Origin: Helicostylum pulchrum
Taxonomy: Eukaryota > Mucoromycota > Mucoromycetes > Mucorales > Mucoraceae
Direction of reading: 5' to 3'
NCBI GenBank assembly: GCA_025677825.1
Contig: JAIXMO010000005.1
Span: 372,001 to 436,000, forward strand
DNA length: 64,000 nt
The notes under the pieces: model-generated
What the model was told of the DNA's origin: nothing
Database searches by the model: none
What the model saw: only the letters and a program-made list of their open reading frames with translations
Program-made: the position numbers and the translations under genes
Part shown: piece by piece, positions 10,473 to 22,455 of the stretch
Layout of the letters: the number at the start of each line of letters is the position of its first letter
Numbering within the stretch: the stretch's first letter is position 1

Positions 10473-12305
10473 CTATATATTATTTAGGGCCAAACGCTTT
10501 CTACCTATGTAACCGAATTCAATGATCAACTCACGAACAGCTTGGCACCTAATATCTACAAAGTATGTTGATGTACTAGCCAATTTACTATTATATTCCG
10601 TGTGGGAAAACTCGGAAAACTCAGTAACGTAAGAATTGAGACTAGCATAAAAGTATCTATCGCCATTTTCATTAGAATACTTTACAAACATATCCCTGTT
10701 TCGGCTTGAAGTAGTATTGCTTCTCGTAATATGTAGTTTTTCGAATCTGGTGTAGGGCATATTAATATCCATTTTGTCTCTGATAGTAGACATTCCTACA
10801 TCTGTTATAAATGCGTTTTCCAATAATGACATCTTTTTTAAGCAGGGTAATCTAATAGAGAGTTGTTTTAACACGGTGGCGTAGATTATTGAAGACTTTA
10901 AGACAAGTTCTTCAATTGACGTGTTGATTGATACTTTAGGATTACATGATTTTAATGTATCGAAAGAGCATTATAACTTTTTCAACCGGGGGCAGTGTTT
11001 AAAGACATGATCTAAGAAGTGACCATTAAGCATATCGATTGTATTCGCCTTTAATATACCATGAAAAAGATCAAATCTGATTTTCAAATGAGTTAAAAAA
11101 AGGAATCCTACTATTTCTATAAGTTCAATAGGCAAGAAAGTCTCATGAAACCTTCCATAATAAACAGCTACTTCACGTTTACTACTAGACATACTGATAT
11201 AATGTTCTGCGTGCGAGCGGCCAATGGGATGGTGGTTTATTTCTATTGATAAAGATAATGTCTTCTTGCCAGCCGCTTTGAGATCTTCGGAATGCCAACA
11301 TACAGGTAAGATTGAGGCGACAACTTCACAAGAGATATATCCCGTTTCAAAGTCCTTTCTCTCGATAACATACTGAAGAAATGATGTCGTAACATGGTCG
11401 CTGGAACCCCGATCTCTTCTAGAAATGCGATTAAAGTGAAGTGTTTCAAGATTAGGCAATATACGCATTATATATATCAATGTTTCCTCGCCACCGTCAA
11501 CTGCCAAGCTAAAAACCAATTTTTTCAAACCTGTCTTTGGTTTTAAAAGACTAATTTTATCCAATAACGCGACAATACTATTTTCTAAACGATTCTGAAT
11601 ATTTATAATTGTTCCATAACTTCTGATAAATTTTAAACTAACAAGTTTCGGACAAGCATCAGGAATTGCATCTACTTCTTCTAGTCTTAAGCCGTATGGT
11701 CTATCCATTTCCAAATGCTTTAAAGATTTGAATGTTGACAAATCAGATACTAACTTTCTTTGCAGGTTTCCGGATAAATAGGAGATTTTATATTCTTGCT
11801 AAAGTAACATGAGTGTCAGATGGGTGAGCCTATCACTTAATGCAAAAGCAATTTTTTTATACACTTCTAAATCATCTCCATGTTTAGGCCCTGGAATTTC
11901 CTTTAGATTTTTCCACTTGTCTCGTTTTATATCTAATCGTGTCCATAACCAATTGCAGGAGTTTTTGGAAGTAATCACTTGTACATTAGGACGGAAATCA
12001 GCTATTTTTTCAAAGCGACCACTTTTATCCCAATATTGTGAACGAACTACTATATCGAAATTTATCCTATTTACGAGTTTTCCAAAGTGTTCAGATGATC
12101 GTAAAGTTTTGACAGACTTTATTAATTGTGGATTATAAGTTGAAATATCAATGGAGTGATATGAAACTCTTTCCGCTGACCTCTTCCATGATCTACAAAC
12201 AAGCTGACATTCGAAAGTAGTCCTTTTATTGTTTACTTCTTGTATTATGTAGTGTAATACCTCTGCCGGTAGTTCACTCCACGAACGTAAGCTACGGTTT
12301 GACAT
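10473..12305 (-). pseudogene. F-box/LRR-like gene with two in-frame stop codons
   Basis: One reading frame runs 611 codons from the ATG at 12305 to the final stop at 10473-10475. It is interrupted only by TAG at 11799-11801 and TAA at 10971-10973. An F-box lies at residues 12-50 (ELPAEVLHYIIQEV, then CQLVCRSWKRSAE). Downstream sequence on both sides of each stop reads as leucine-rich repeat-like protein (LTHLTLMLL before the first; HCPRLKKL before and TSIEELVLKSS after the second). There are no frameshifts. A 66-bp GT-AG segment (GTGTAT...TTTAG) could remove the first stop without changing frame, but I see no plausible intron for the second. The length matches the F-box relative at 37947-39774. 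Recent pseudogenisation is the simplest reading. Sequencing error at two sites or readthrough are alternatives. Confidence 0.75.
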
Positions 12306-14766
12306 TGTACTTTTATTTGAAGAGATAGAGAGAAAAGAAAAAAAAAGGAAGAAAGAGTGATTTATGTCAAAGATAAAACCAGAAAAAAAGTTGTCAGAAT
12401 ATGTCAGATGTAAAAAAAAAAATACGAATAAAATCGGTGTGTAACTCTCCTAACCATATTTAGCTGATATAATCAAACAGTGAATAGACACAGTAGATGG
12501 TAACTGTATCCTTAGACCCTTTTCAAGCAAACTTAAAAGCATATCCTCCCACTGATATAACAAATTAATCAAGTACCTAACGTTTTTAGATATAGAACAC
12601 GGTCGCGTATAAAATAAGAGTGATGTAGAAAAAAAAAATGCAGTTTGACTATCCAAAAAGGTATGTCATTCTATTCTGTTGATTCACGTTAATCTCATAA
12701 AAAAAGGTATATCTATCCAAGGCTGAAACACGGGTTTCATATTCTTCATCAAGTAGTCAAACTCTTTCGCGAATACTTTACTAGAAGAAAGGTAGGACTT
12801 GTTGAAGCTGCCTACGATATTATGGGATACCATAAACAACAAATTAGCCTTGATGTTATGTATATCGATACCACTTTGCCACATACAGAACAACGTCGTC
12901 AATTGAAACCTGCTCCTACTTTTTTTTTTTACCAGAACTCATCTTGAAAGGTACCCGCATCGAGATAGTGCTGTCCGACATTTGGCTATACTACAGCAAG
13001 AACATAAAGATACAGATGAAGTGTATGTTGATGAGTTTGATCCCGTAATAATTCGTCTCAAGTAACAGATAAAAGGACTTTTTTTTTGATATATTTTGCT
13101 TTGTCGTATCAGATTCTTGAAACACCTCCGTTTCTATTATTACTGCTGATGTTGTTACTGGAAAAAGTCAAAATGATACTCGTGTTTTTTTTCGTGATGA
13201 CAATGATGGTTACTTAAAGTCATTTTATTGTTTTAAAGGAACAATCGGGAAATCAAAAAATAGGAAATCAAATGGAAACCTTTCCTTATAAAATTTCACT
13301 TGATAAATCAGAGACTTTGCCTCCTTATAAACAAAAATTTATAGTTTATTTCAGGTATAAGACCGGTCATGGGGTTTCGAATGATATAGATAACTGCTGC
13401 GTTATATTGCATGTTATGCGAGCTGCTAAAGGTTTTAGAACCATGTATAAATTTTATATTGAATCATATAATACGCTCTTCTTTTTGAGGCCGAGTGGTG
13501 CGCTTCATTCGATATTATAGTCTGTGTAATTTTTTGGCAGCAGTATACACAGTGGTAAAAAACCTAATCCTACTACAGCTTCTTGGGCTGTTCCCGTCTA
13601 TGCTACTACAGTAGCGGCTCTATTGAAGGGTGTTGATTTAAGGGTAGGCTCTATTTAAGAGTGGATTTCTAGACCCCCCCCTTCTTTAACATCACTATTA
13701 CAACTACTCAATTTAAGGGAGGAGTCTAATTTTGCAAAACTAAATACTAAATAGAGCACATATACCAACCGACAATATAAGAACGAAAGGGCAGATATAC
13801 CTTCAAATAAGTTAGCTACGCAGTTTAATAGTAAGTTTATTTATAATGGTATGTTTTTCTTCAGCCTAAGATATATACTAACAAGACCCTCAGTTTGTTT
13901 GCACAGATCGAATATTTAACTTTTCATTTGCATCTTCTTGTTTAATATATATATATTTTTTCATATTGTGTATTTCTGCCAAGTGACGCTTATAAACACT
14001 TTTATTCGAGTAAGTTCTATTGCAAGAGGCGCAATGGCCATTTTTATCATTCATGTCCGGAACAATATCGCGATTAATCTTTGTTGCTTCATGGTTCGGT
14101 TTAGGCAGCGTGATACCATGAATAATATACGAATGTCTTTTATACGTTTCTCTACTTTTGAATCATTAATATGGTTAAATAATAAGTTTGTTTATAAAGA
14201 AACATATTTCTTCTATTAAAAGTTAGAGATTAGCTCTGCCCAAGAGGATAGACCTCGCTTTCTTGACTTGATATCAGAGCACATTATGTTTTTAAAAATC
14301 GTTTTTTTTTTTTGCTAGGAAGTTACTCAAAGCAGAATACTTTGTATTACTGTGAGACCAAGCCAGTTGAATCTCCTTTTGAAAAAAAAAGCAGTTTTAC
14401 ATGAATGCTACACATGAGTATGGCTCTTTTTTTTAAATATGAAGCATTGCATTCACAAATACGAAAAAAAGTTACTTTGGTTTATACGTATGACGCAGAA
14501 GGCTTTAACTCACCAAAAGAGTAAACAAAAGAACTTCCTCTTTTTTTTTTCTCACGTCTTTTGTTAATCTTACAAATGGCTATTTCATTATACTTGCCAA
14601 GCAAGTCTTTTATGATATGTTACTTGGAGCTAACCATATTTAGTACTGGTAATCACTTTGTTATACTGATATCCGCTTTGTTATACACTATTACTATGGT
14701 TTCTACTGCACATACTTTAATGGCTGATATCTATTCAAATCTTCAAACTGGAGGGGGTTTTTTTTA
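12306..14766. other. Gene-poor stretch with degraded coding remnants
   Basis: No intact gene. On the minus strand, 12902-12450 reads in one frame with two stops between its halves (pieces around FDYLMKNMKPVFQPWIDIP and NLLYQWEDMLLSLLEKG), which suggests an old gene fragment. On the plus strand about 12930-13065 reads as a short acidic fragment ending VDEFDPVIIRLK. Frames at 13272-13520 and 13938-14219 have no recognisable domains. A miniature-transposon-like unit lies at 13609-13765. Confidence 0.4.
13609..13765. repeat. MITE-like unit with CAGTAGC end
   Basis: Begins TA|CAGTAGCGGCTCTATT and ends near TAAATAGAGCACATATAC, a decayed mirror of the same end. About 120 bp also align with the left end of the larger element at 16350 (GATTTAAGGGT motifs, CCCCC plus CTTTAACA block). 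It is likely a small non-autonomous member of that family. Confidence 0.5.
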
Positions 14767-14794
14767 ACTCATGGTACGCGTATTTATACAAGTT

Positions 14795-14860
14795 TTATTT
14801 CATCCTACTGTATACTAATATTACTTCATCCTATTGTATATTAATGTTGTTTCATAATAA
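14795..14860. repeat. Short tandem repeat at the end of element copy A
   Basis: Two to three imperfect units of about 30 bp share TTTCATCCTACTGTATACTAATA (last bases vary). They sit at the tail end of the degraded element copy A (read on the minus strand). Short tandem repeats at the 3' end are typical of some LINE-type retroelements, but this copy carries no reverse transcriptase. Confidence 0.4.
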
Positions 14861-14869
14861 CCCGTTTTT

Positions 14870-16225
14870 TTCATCCCGGTACTGGTTCCAGTACTGTCAG
14901 GGGTGCAAGGTATCTGAAATGCTGAAATGGGTGCTCTTTGAAGCCTTGTGGTGAATTGATGCTCTGCCCACCGTATGGTGGGTGCACTGCAACATCTCCT
15001 TGCCACTTTTTCTCCGCTGGTTACATTTCCGAGGGTAGTCAAGGTATGTACACACCACCGCAAGTTAACAAAATGTATGTGATTCGGGTTGGGTCCTGTA
15101 AGACTCCTGATGACCGACGCCTTTTAATACTTGTTTATGTGGATGTACTGGTGACTCTGGCGTACTGATGTGGTGATCTTTCTGCTGTGATGAATCAGAA
15201 AGCCCTAGGTGTGGACTTTCTCTCTAATCTTGGTTTCACTGGATGTGATGGTTCCGCTTGCTTCCCTGATTTCTTGACGTCTGGTTTTTTAACTATAATT
15301 ACTTGATCTGATCCTTGGTGATGGGTTCGCTTGTTCCTTGATTTACTTCCTTCTCAGGTTCCAATTGCTGTGAAAGTGTCTTCTATTTGAGGATTCTAAA
15401 GAATACCAGCAAAAAAAAACAAAAAAATTCCCTTGTCTCTTCTGTCTACTTCTTATTCTCTATCTGTTTCTCCTTATATATCTCTTGTATCTCTTGTATC
15501 TCTTGTATATAGTTGTATATATTTTATCTTTTGTATATATTCTATCTCTAGTATCTCTTGCATATGTTGTATCTCTACCATCTCTTGTATCTCTGCCATT
15601 TCTTATATCTTTTTTTGCCTCTTCAAGCAATTTTTTTGAACTATAGAATAGAAACATAGACAATGCTGGTCGCTTAGACCGATAGAGAATATTTTGATAC
15701 ACAATTTTGACAGATAAATTCTGATGGAGAAAAAAAAAAGAAAGAAAAAGAAAAAAAGAAAAAAAAAAAAAAAAAAGCTGGTATTCTTGCTCTTCCTCTT
15801 ATAGCCGACACTGGATCAGTAAGAAAGAACTTGGGTCGGTCGTAAATTGCGGTGAGAGTGTTCCTTGATCCTTGGTGAGGATTGGGTAATTATGGTTTTT
15901 AAAACCAAATCAAGAAATCGTAAGTGGAAACAGGTGGTTCCGGATCTGACGGTGAAATCAAGATGAAAAAAGATTGTCTGCATCTAGTTGTCTTTTCGTG
16001 AAGCCATGGTGGTTTGATTGCTACGTCTGTACAAATGAGTCACTGGTACGGAAGCATAAACTTACATAATAAGGATAGGTCGTCAGGTATAGTATATGAA
16101 TATATATATAATAGGTCTCAACCTGAGTTATGTAACTCACTAGCTTGGGGATCGTAAGTGTGTACGCCTGGTGAGATGTAATCAACTAGGGGATAAAATA
16201 TTGGAGTGTTGTGATGTGCGAGATA
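14870..16225 (-). mobile_element. Degraded repetitive element, copy A
   Basis: Reverse-complement of this stretch aligns over most of its length with 40835-41845. Shared landmarks include ACCATGGCTTCACGAAAAGACA, TTGATTTCACC, ATCCGGAACCACCTGTTTCC-like and CCAAGGAT blocks, and the peptide TRLQRAPIS read on the coding strand. Divergence looks like roughly 10-20%. No reverse transcriptase, integrase or transposase domain is visible, so the class is unknown. Copy A has about 350 bp of pyrimidine-rich minisatellite and poly-A between the palindromic arms GAATACCAGC and GCTGGTATTC. Copy B has only a T tract at that place. The copies are in opposite orientation 25 kb apart. Confidence 0.6.
15470..15610. 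repeat. TATCTCTTG minisatellite
   Basis: About ten imperfect tandem units of TATCTCTTG and variants (TATCTCTAG, TATCTCTGCC, TATATATT) form a pyrimidine-rich array inside element copy A. It is absent from copy B, so it expanded or inserted after the copies separated. Confidence 0.65.
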
Positions 16226-16349
16226 TATGAGCTCTTCCCAGCCCAAAGTATGATGCTCTGGTCATGTATCGTACAGTCTACTTTTTCTCTCTGAACAAAA
16301 GATTCCATGTAGGGTTAACGTGGTGATAAATTCAAAAACATTGTAACTA

Positions 16350-18146
16350 CAGTAGCAGCTCTATTTATGGATGACCTGATTTAAGGATAAATTTCTCAAG
16401 AACATCTTCGGCCCCCGCTTTAACACATCTATCGCCGCTATTTGATTTAAGGGTGGAATACAACTTCACAAAACTACTAAATTTAAAAGTGATAATAATA
16501 AAAAAAAAAGTCTTATATAAAAGCGTCTAATCATCAAAAGCGTATCATCAATCAACGTTATTAAAACAAAAGTATAATAATCAAACTGATAGAGAGAGAG
16601 AATAATAAAATAAACTTAATAAAGACAGTAAATTTAGACTTATATCGGCAGTGAATCTTTAAAAAATGAAGTACGAAAAGTAATTAAATACAGATGGCTG
16701 TTAACTGAAAAGGAATGCAATGTAAGCCAAATAAAGTGAACATAAAGATACCTTTTTGTCCTATGTATTATATCTAGTAGTTCTTAAATGTATTGTTATG
16801 TGGTATTTCAATAAATAGTTGTGTACTGTTTTAATTGACATCAATAAAAAATGTAATAGAATTTAACATAATTTTAATGTTTGAGCTCTTGCAGAAACCG
16901 GTATACAGCATATTTTTTTATACAATAACTTGGACGAGTTCAAAAAGTATTACAAGTGTTATAATCTATTATTTTTCATCCTTTATTCCATTAAAAACGC
17001 GTGTTTTTAAGTAAAAGTTTAAAAGTAACTTCAAAAAAAAGTCATTTTTCGGTGATCGAAATAAAATGCTTTCATTGTATGATTAAGCATCAGGAAATGA
17101 TTATTTTACCCAAGCAATTTAGTGAAAGCTACTCCTTAAAATGTTGTCTTTAGTAAAAAAAATTTAAAACCGCATATTGTTTTATATTTTTCTCGGTTTT
17201 TTTATTTTTTTCTTCAGTCGATCATTTTTGATCATTCTTTGTCATTTTGGGGGGCAACCCCTTTTGTGTTTTTGTGGTTATTTAATATAACCCAATAACT
17301 ACTTTGTTTTTTACTGTAGAAAAAACAATGATAATATAATACTTTTTTAAGCGCATTTAATCCGTCTAAAGTCATATTTTTAATAAAAACACTAACCAAA
17401 TAATCACTGTTTTAGACGTTGTTTTTTCGCTAAATTTTGAGTTAAGCGGTCCTTAAAATAGCCATTTCTTTAAAGCGCGTTTTCTCGCCCAGTTTCAGAT
17501 ATAGCACTTTCTTTTATGAACATCTAATATATAGTTTTTGAATATCTACATTCGGTGCTATAAGAAAACACGGTAATATAAAACTACATTTTATGTAATC
17601 GCGAAGCTCTGAAAATGGTTGCACGATGTTACACTAAAAAAATGGATTTTTTTCCCAAAAAAAAAAAAACGTCTAAAACAACAATTACTCTTTCAGTTTT
17701 CACAGTAGAAGTATTATTTAAAATGAATTAAGGGCTTCTAAACAAGCTCTATGCTATGCATGTTTTTTTTTTTACAAAGATAGGCAAAATATATTATGAG
17801 TAATTATAAAATAACCACAAAAACACAAAAGGGGTTGACCCCCAAAACTGAAAATCGAAAAAAAAACACAAAAGCTCGTTTTTAATTTTTTTTATCAAAG
17901 ATATAGTTAAAACAGCTATGTTGTATTAAAAAACTTGGGACCAAAAAGCGTTTCCTGTTTCTTTAAAAAATAAAAACCAATATTTATTATAACTGCTAAT
18001 TTTAGCAGTGATTTCTTATGTGAGCGATATGTTAAGCTCAGGTATCTCAATGAGCTTTTTTTTTCTTTTGGCAGTGATTATCTATGTACTATTCGATGTA
18101 AGGGTATGTTCGATATAAGGGACGCACTTAAATAGAGCGGATACTG
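16350..18146. mobile_element. TA-flanked DNA transposon-like element, non-autonomous copy 1
   Basis: Ends are inverted: left CAGTAGCAGCTCTATTTA, right (reverse complement) CAGTATCCGCTCTATTTA, 16 of 18 identical. Each is bordered by TA (16348-16349 and 18147-18148), the target duplication of the Tc1/mariner/pogo superfamily. Ends beginning CAGT are frequent in pogo-type elements. The 1.8 kb interior has no intact open frame. Its 16760-18060 part is repeated directly at 57510-58815. The interior also holds a 38-bp inverted repeat with one mismatch (17245-17282 and 17810-17847) and looser palindromic blocks around it, so transcripts could fold. It probably moved with a transposase supplied elsewhere. 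Confidence 0.65.
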
Positions 18147-18148
18147 TA

Positions 18149-20668
18149 CTAACAATATGTTTTTGCAAGGCGATACTGTATTTGCGGTTTTATTGGAAAA
18201 CTTTTACTAACTAAAAGAAGCTTTATTATGATTTGTTTTATACACGCCTTATACTACGTTAGTTATTGCACCAGTGTCTTCTCGAGTATATTAAAGAGAC
18301 CAGAAAATGAATTCGATACGAAACTTCCACGTCATCTTGCTTCTTTTGGCTATTATAAGAGTTTCTTTTTTCATACTTTGCTATACAGGAACTTCCGTCA
18401 ATTTTTTCGTACTATGGATCAGGTTACAATTACGTAGATCTGAAACGACCGTTTTGTCACGGGTGTATAATATCGTAAGATTACCTTTCTTCGAAATCCT
18501 CTGAAACAAAAACACGTCTGATTACCTATAAAGCTAGAGAAAATATCTTATATACACTTGCATAATGCATATAACATATTCTAACTATACCATTACTATT
18601 GCGTATTGTTAATGATTATGCTTATAGAGCGTGTAATTATTATGCCTGTATAGACTAGGAATCTCCTATAAGACATTTATTAGTAGTGGTAAGTATTTCC
18701 ACCAAGTATGCGTTGATTTTATTCATCAAGTAAATCCTTATGCACAATATTTCTACGGCGCTCTATTTTTACTTTGCTTAGTGTAATGAGGATATAACAA
18801 GACCCGGAATAAATGCCCCCAACAAGCTAGTAAGGTAGAAAAAAAATTCTAATTCAAATATAACAAAAGGACTAGCATTACATCGTCATTCACTAGGTCC
18901 TACTATATATCAATCTGCAAGGATAAAAATAAATTACGGAAAGGAGAGAGAGAGAGAATACGTGATATACGACATATAAGAACGTACTATTTAGACAACA
19001 GCACGACAATTGTTTTACTGATGGAGGGTTGCACGCAGATTGGATCTAACTAACCTAAATAGAAGCAAAGAACAATGGTCCGGTAAAGATGCAAAAGTTT
19101 ACTCAAACTATAACTAAACCCGGTGATAAAAAAAAAACGCTGGAATTCATGTGATATGGAGAGTTTCAATATGCATACATAGCATCCGTGCGAACAAAAG
19201 CATATAAAAAGACTTCAAGCATGGTTAAAGCGTGCGTTGTTTTTAGTGTACACGGTAAAAAAAAGTCTGCAGTAGTATATGATGACCTTGGGTAAAACAA
19301 ACCATTGTATTAAATTCACCCAAAAATGGTTTTTTTTTGAGGTAGTCGATAAAGAGATGTTTGACATGTATATATCGAGTAACATCGTGCTTTATGTTAT
19401 ATGCGGCACGATGATGGGCAGTATACTGGGAACTATAATACATAACTGTTTTGTTGTAATGTGTCTTACAACGAGAGATAAGGTAAACCTACAAGTGTTT
19501 TATGCGCGAAACAAATATTTCTGCTTTACCCCCCTTAAATTTAGATTGACTGGTAGTATCTCGATTTATCGTATTCTCCTTTTACAATTGACATTATCAA
19601 AGAAACAATGTTACAGATATACTTTTTGATAGTACGAAAACATATCACATCTTTTTTATCCGGTTAATACATTCAATGATAATAATGAAATGCATGCACA
19701 GTATGAGAATTTTTTTTTAAGAGGGGGGGGGGAGGATACAAGCTAACTGAAACACCCGTTCAGCTAGATATGAAATAATGTATAACAGAATTAAGTTATT
19801 CCTCTCCACGTAGTACCTCAAAAAGGTTCGTGCATTTCATAAACGCTTTCCCGCAGCGCACAAACTTAAAGTGCGCACAGCGAAGTGATAGTCATCAGTC
19901 AAAATCAAGATAATCTACTAATTGGGCTGCCCAAATACTTTTTTTAAAAGCCCCCGAAAGTGTCATTAAAAAGAGCATTTTTGTACAACATTATGCGGTG
20001 CCTTGTTTTGACAAAATACCTGGTAACAGAAAAAAGGGGAGGACAGTTTCATCTTGTGCTGTGAACAGCTGAATAAATTGAGGGTATATTTTGTCTGTTG
20101 CAAGGTCCTTCAGCACTAAAAGGAATGGAATTAGAAGTGTACCCCCTTAAAAAAAAATACAAGGTGAGACATTAGTTACCCAATCACGCTATGCCTGTGA
20201 TTTCAGGAAGTTTGTACTCCCTTCGCACAATGAAATACTCAAACCCGTTATTTTTTTTTTAGATACAAAAAAAAGTAGGGTATCACTTACGTGTAAAAAT
20301 AAGCTTGGCTGAAAACATCAATCGGATTAACACGGTTTTGTCACACTTTATAGTTAGTTAGGGAATACAATGAATTTTTTTTTTTTTAGGCTTTTTTTTT
20401 ATTAAAGAGAGAAAGAAATGAATTTTTTTAATTATGGAATATGTATATAGGAAAAAGTGTTGAACGGTATAAAAAAAAGAAAAAGAGAAATTAAAAAAGG
20501 GAAATGTGAAGATACAAATATAATAATAATGATTTAGAATTTTTGTTTAAAAAAAAGACTACAAATGTGTTGAACATGTACAAAGATTCTTTTCGTTGAG
20601 GAAAAGAACCAGGAAAAAGAAAAAGAAAGAAAGAGAAAAAAAAATATACAGTAAAAAAAAAAAAGGGA
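18149..20668. other. Gene-poor stretch without a recognised gene
   Basis: Short open frames at 18228-18437 and 19279-19629 show no domain or family I recognise. The latter has hydrophobic stretches but no good gene context. The rest is AT-rich spacer with A/T tracts. Confidence 0.4.
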
Positions 20669-21766
20669 TTATTCTTGTTGAGGAATAAGGATTGATCGTA
20701 AAATGGAACAACGACGTTCAAGCATACCCAAGAAACCATGCATTTGTTGAGCATTCATACGAGAAAGTAAAGTCTTGAACCGAGTATCATCGATTTCAGC
20801 CCATTCCTTTGATTGCACAGCAACAACAGGAGAAGAAGAAGAAGAAAGTGGAGCAGCAGGAAATAAAGCAGGTGTAGTAATATCATTTGTATTTGCTACT
20901 TTTGTCATACGATCATCAATCACTAAACCATCTTGTTCACTACTTTGACGACGACGTTTCAAAGGTGAAGATTGTTGTTGATACATACCACAAGAGTTAC
21001 AAAGAGATGTTCCATTCTCTGTATTTCTCCAAAGAGGGGTATTGGATTGATGACAACTACTACATTGATCTTGTTGTTGTTGAGTCAGGCGGAGTAAATC
21101 ATCAGTTACAACACAAGCAGGGGAGAGATTATTGATGGGAGGAGAGCACATGGAAGGAGATGTGGAAGTGGCGGCGGGTGTAGTAGATGGTGATACCTGC
21201 TTGGAAGTTTGCTGCTTTTGACGTACATGAAGAGGACGGTGCGTACCGTACTGCTTATAATAAAGACCACAGGCATTACAAAGAGAATGAGCTCTATCTG
21301 GGGTACGACGCCAAAGCGGAGTCTTTGTGACGTGACAATTATGACATTCTAATTGACGGGGAGGACGATATGCCTTTGGCTTATTTACAGCAGGAGTAGC
21401 AGTAGCAGTAGTAGTAGATACTTGATTGGTGATAGAAGGAGAAATACTATTATCTTCTTCAAACTTTACAAATTGTTCAAAAGTATTGTTTTCCAAACCA
21501 TTGTTGTTTAAATCAGTTTGTTGATACATGGCAGCAAGTGATTGAAGAACAGACATGGGAAGGTTTTGCAATACAGTTGGGTCAATAGAAGACAAGTTGT
21601 TGGTGTTCATGATGGGACTATCAAGTGAATCCGTCGATGAAGCAGGTGAAGGGAAACTTGTTTCGATGACAGGTTGACTGTCTTGAAGAAAGTTTGATAA
21701 AAGATGATCTTCTTTTCCAAAGATATCAGAAGATAATAATAAGTAATCGTCTTGTTCAGTCATCAT
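20669..21766 (-). CDS. GATA-type transcription factor with two zinc fingers
   Basis: Intronless, 365 residues. Finger 1 is C141-x2-C144-x18-C163-x2-C166 with TPLWRRTP and LCNACGLYYKQYG, followed by a basic tail (RPLHVRQK). Finger 2 is C235-x2-C238-x17-C256-x2-C259 with TPLWRNTENG and LCNSCGMY, followed by KRRRQ. Both loops contain the LW motif that contacts DNA at (A/T)GATA(A/G). The N-terminal 110 residues are acidic and serine-rich, like an activation domain; a Q run precedes finger 2. Fungal two-finger GATA factors include iron and nitrogen regulators, but spacer length and flanks do not let me assign one. Two ATGs lie in tandem at the start; either may be used. Confidence 0.92.
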   Translation of the reverse strand: MMTEQDDYLLLSSDIFGKEDHLLSNFLQDSQPVIETSFPSPASSTDSLDSPIMNTNNLSSIDPTVLQNLPMSVLQSLAAMYQQTDLNNNGLENNTFEQFVKFEEDNSISPSITNQVSTTTATATPAVNKPKAYRPPRQLECHNCHVTKTPLWRRTPDRAHSLCNACGLYYKQYGTHRPLHVRQKQQTSKQVSPSTTPAATSTSPSMCSPPINNLSPACVVTDDLLRLTQQQQDQCSSCHQSNTPLWRNTENGTSLCNSCGMYQQQSSPLKRRRQSSEQDGLVIDDRMTKVANTNDITTPALFPAAPLSSSSSPVVAVQSKEWAEIDDTRFKTLLSRMNAQQMHGFLGMLERRCSILRSILIPQQE

Positions 21767-22416
21767 ATTTTTGTTGTTGTCAAGTTTTTTTTTTTTAAAT
21801 ATAAAAAGTAAGAAAAAATATAAAATAAAAACGTTTACAAAGGTGTTGCAAGCGTTTAAATAAAAACAAAAAAGGGTTTTTAGTTTTAGAGGGGGGAGGA
21901 GGGGGAGGGAGGGGGAAGAGACGCGTTAGAGTCGAACCAATCAGTTATAGAATATTTTTGAAATATATATAATAAAGAGAAAAAGAAAAAAAAGGCAAAA
22001 AAGTACTTTTTTTTTTGCTTTTTAACCATTTTTTTTTTTCGGGGGTAGAAAAAGAGTAACACGGGGGGTGGAAGGAATCATACTTTTTTTTTTTAAAGCG
22101 CAGAAGAAAGCTAACAAGTCATGTTTCGCAAGAGTAAAAAAAGTCTAGATAATCAAAATATTTGTTTTTTATATGCTGTGTTATATGTACTAAATGATGA
22201 TAAATTCATCATGCGGAAAAAAAAGTTCTTTTTACTCCCGATCCCCTCAGCATTGTACAAACGTTTTTTTAGCGTGCAAAAAGATACATCAAAAAGACAT
22301 GACCAAGTATACATCACCCCAAATGAGTCATACACTTAACAATTTGTTTAAGGGGTGCTGTTGTAACCAATAAAAGCATATATCAACCAAAACATTTTCT
22401 ATTGGTAGTGAGGAGT

Positions 22417-22455
<39 letters not shown>

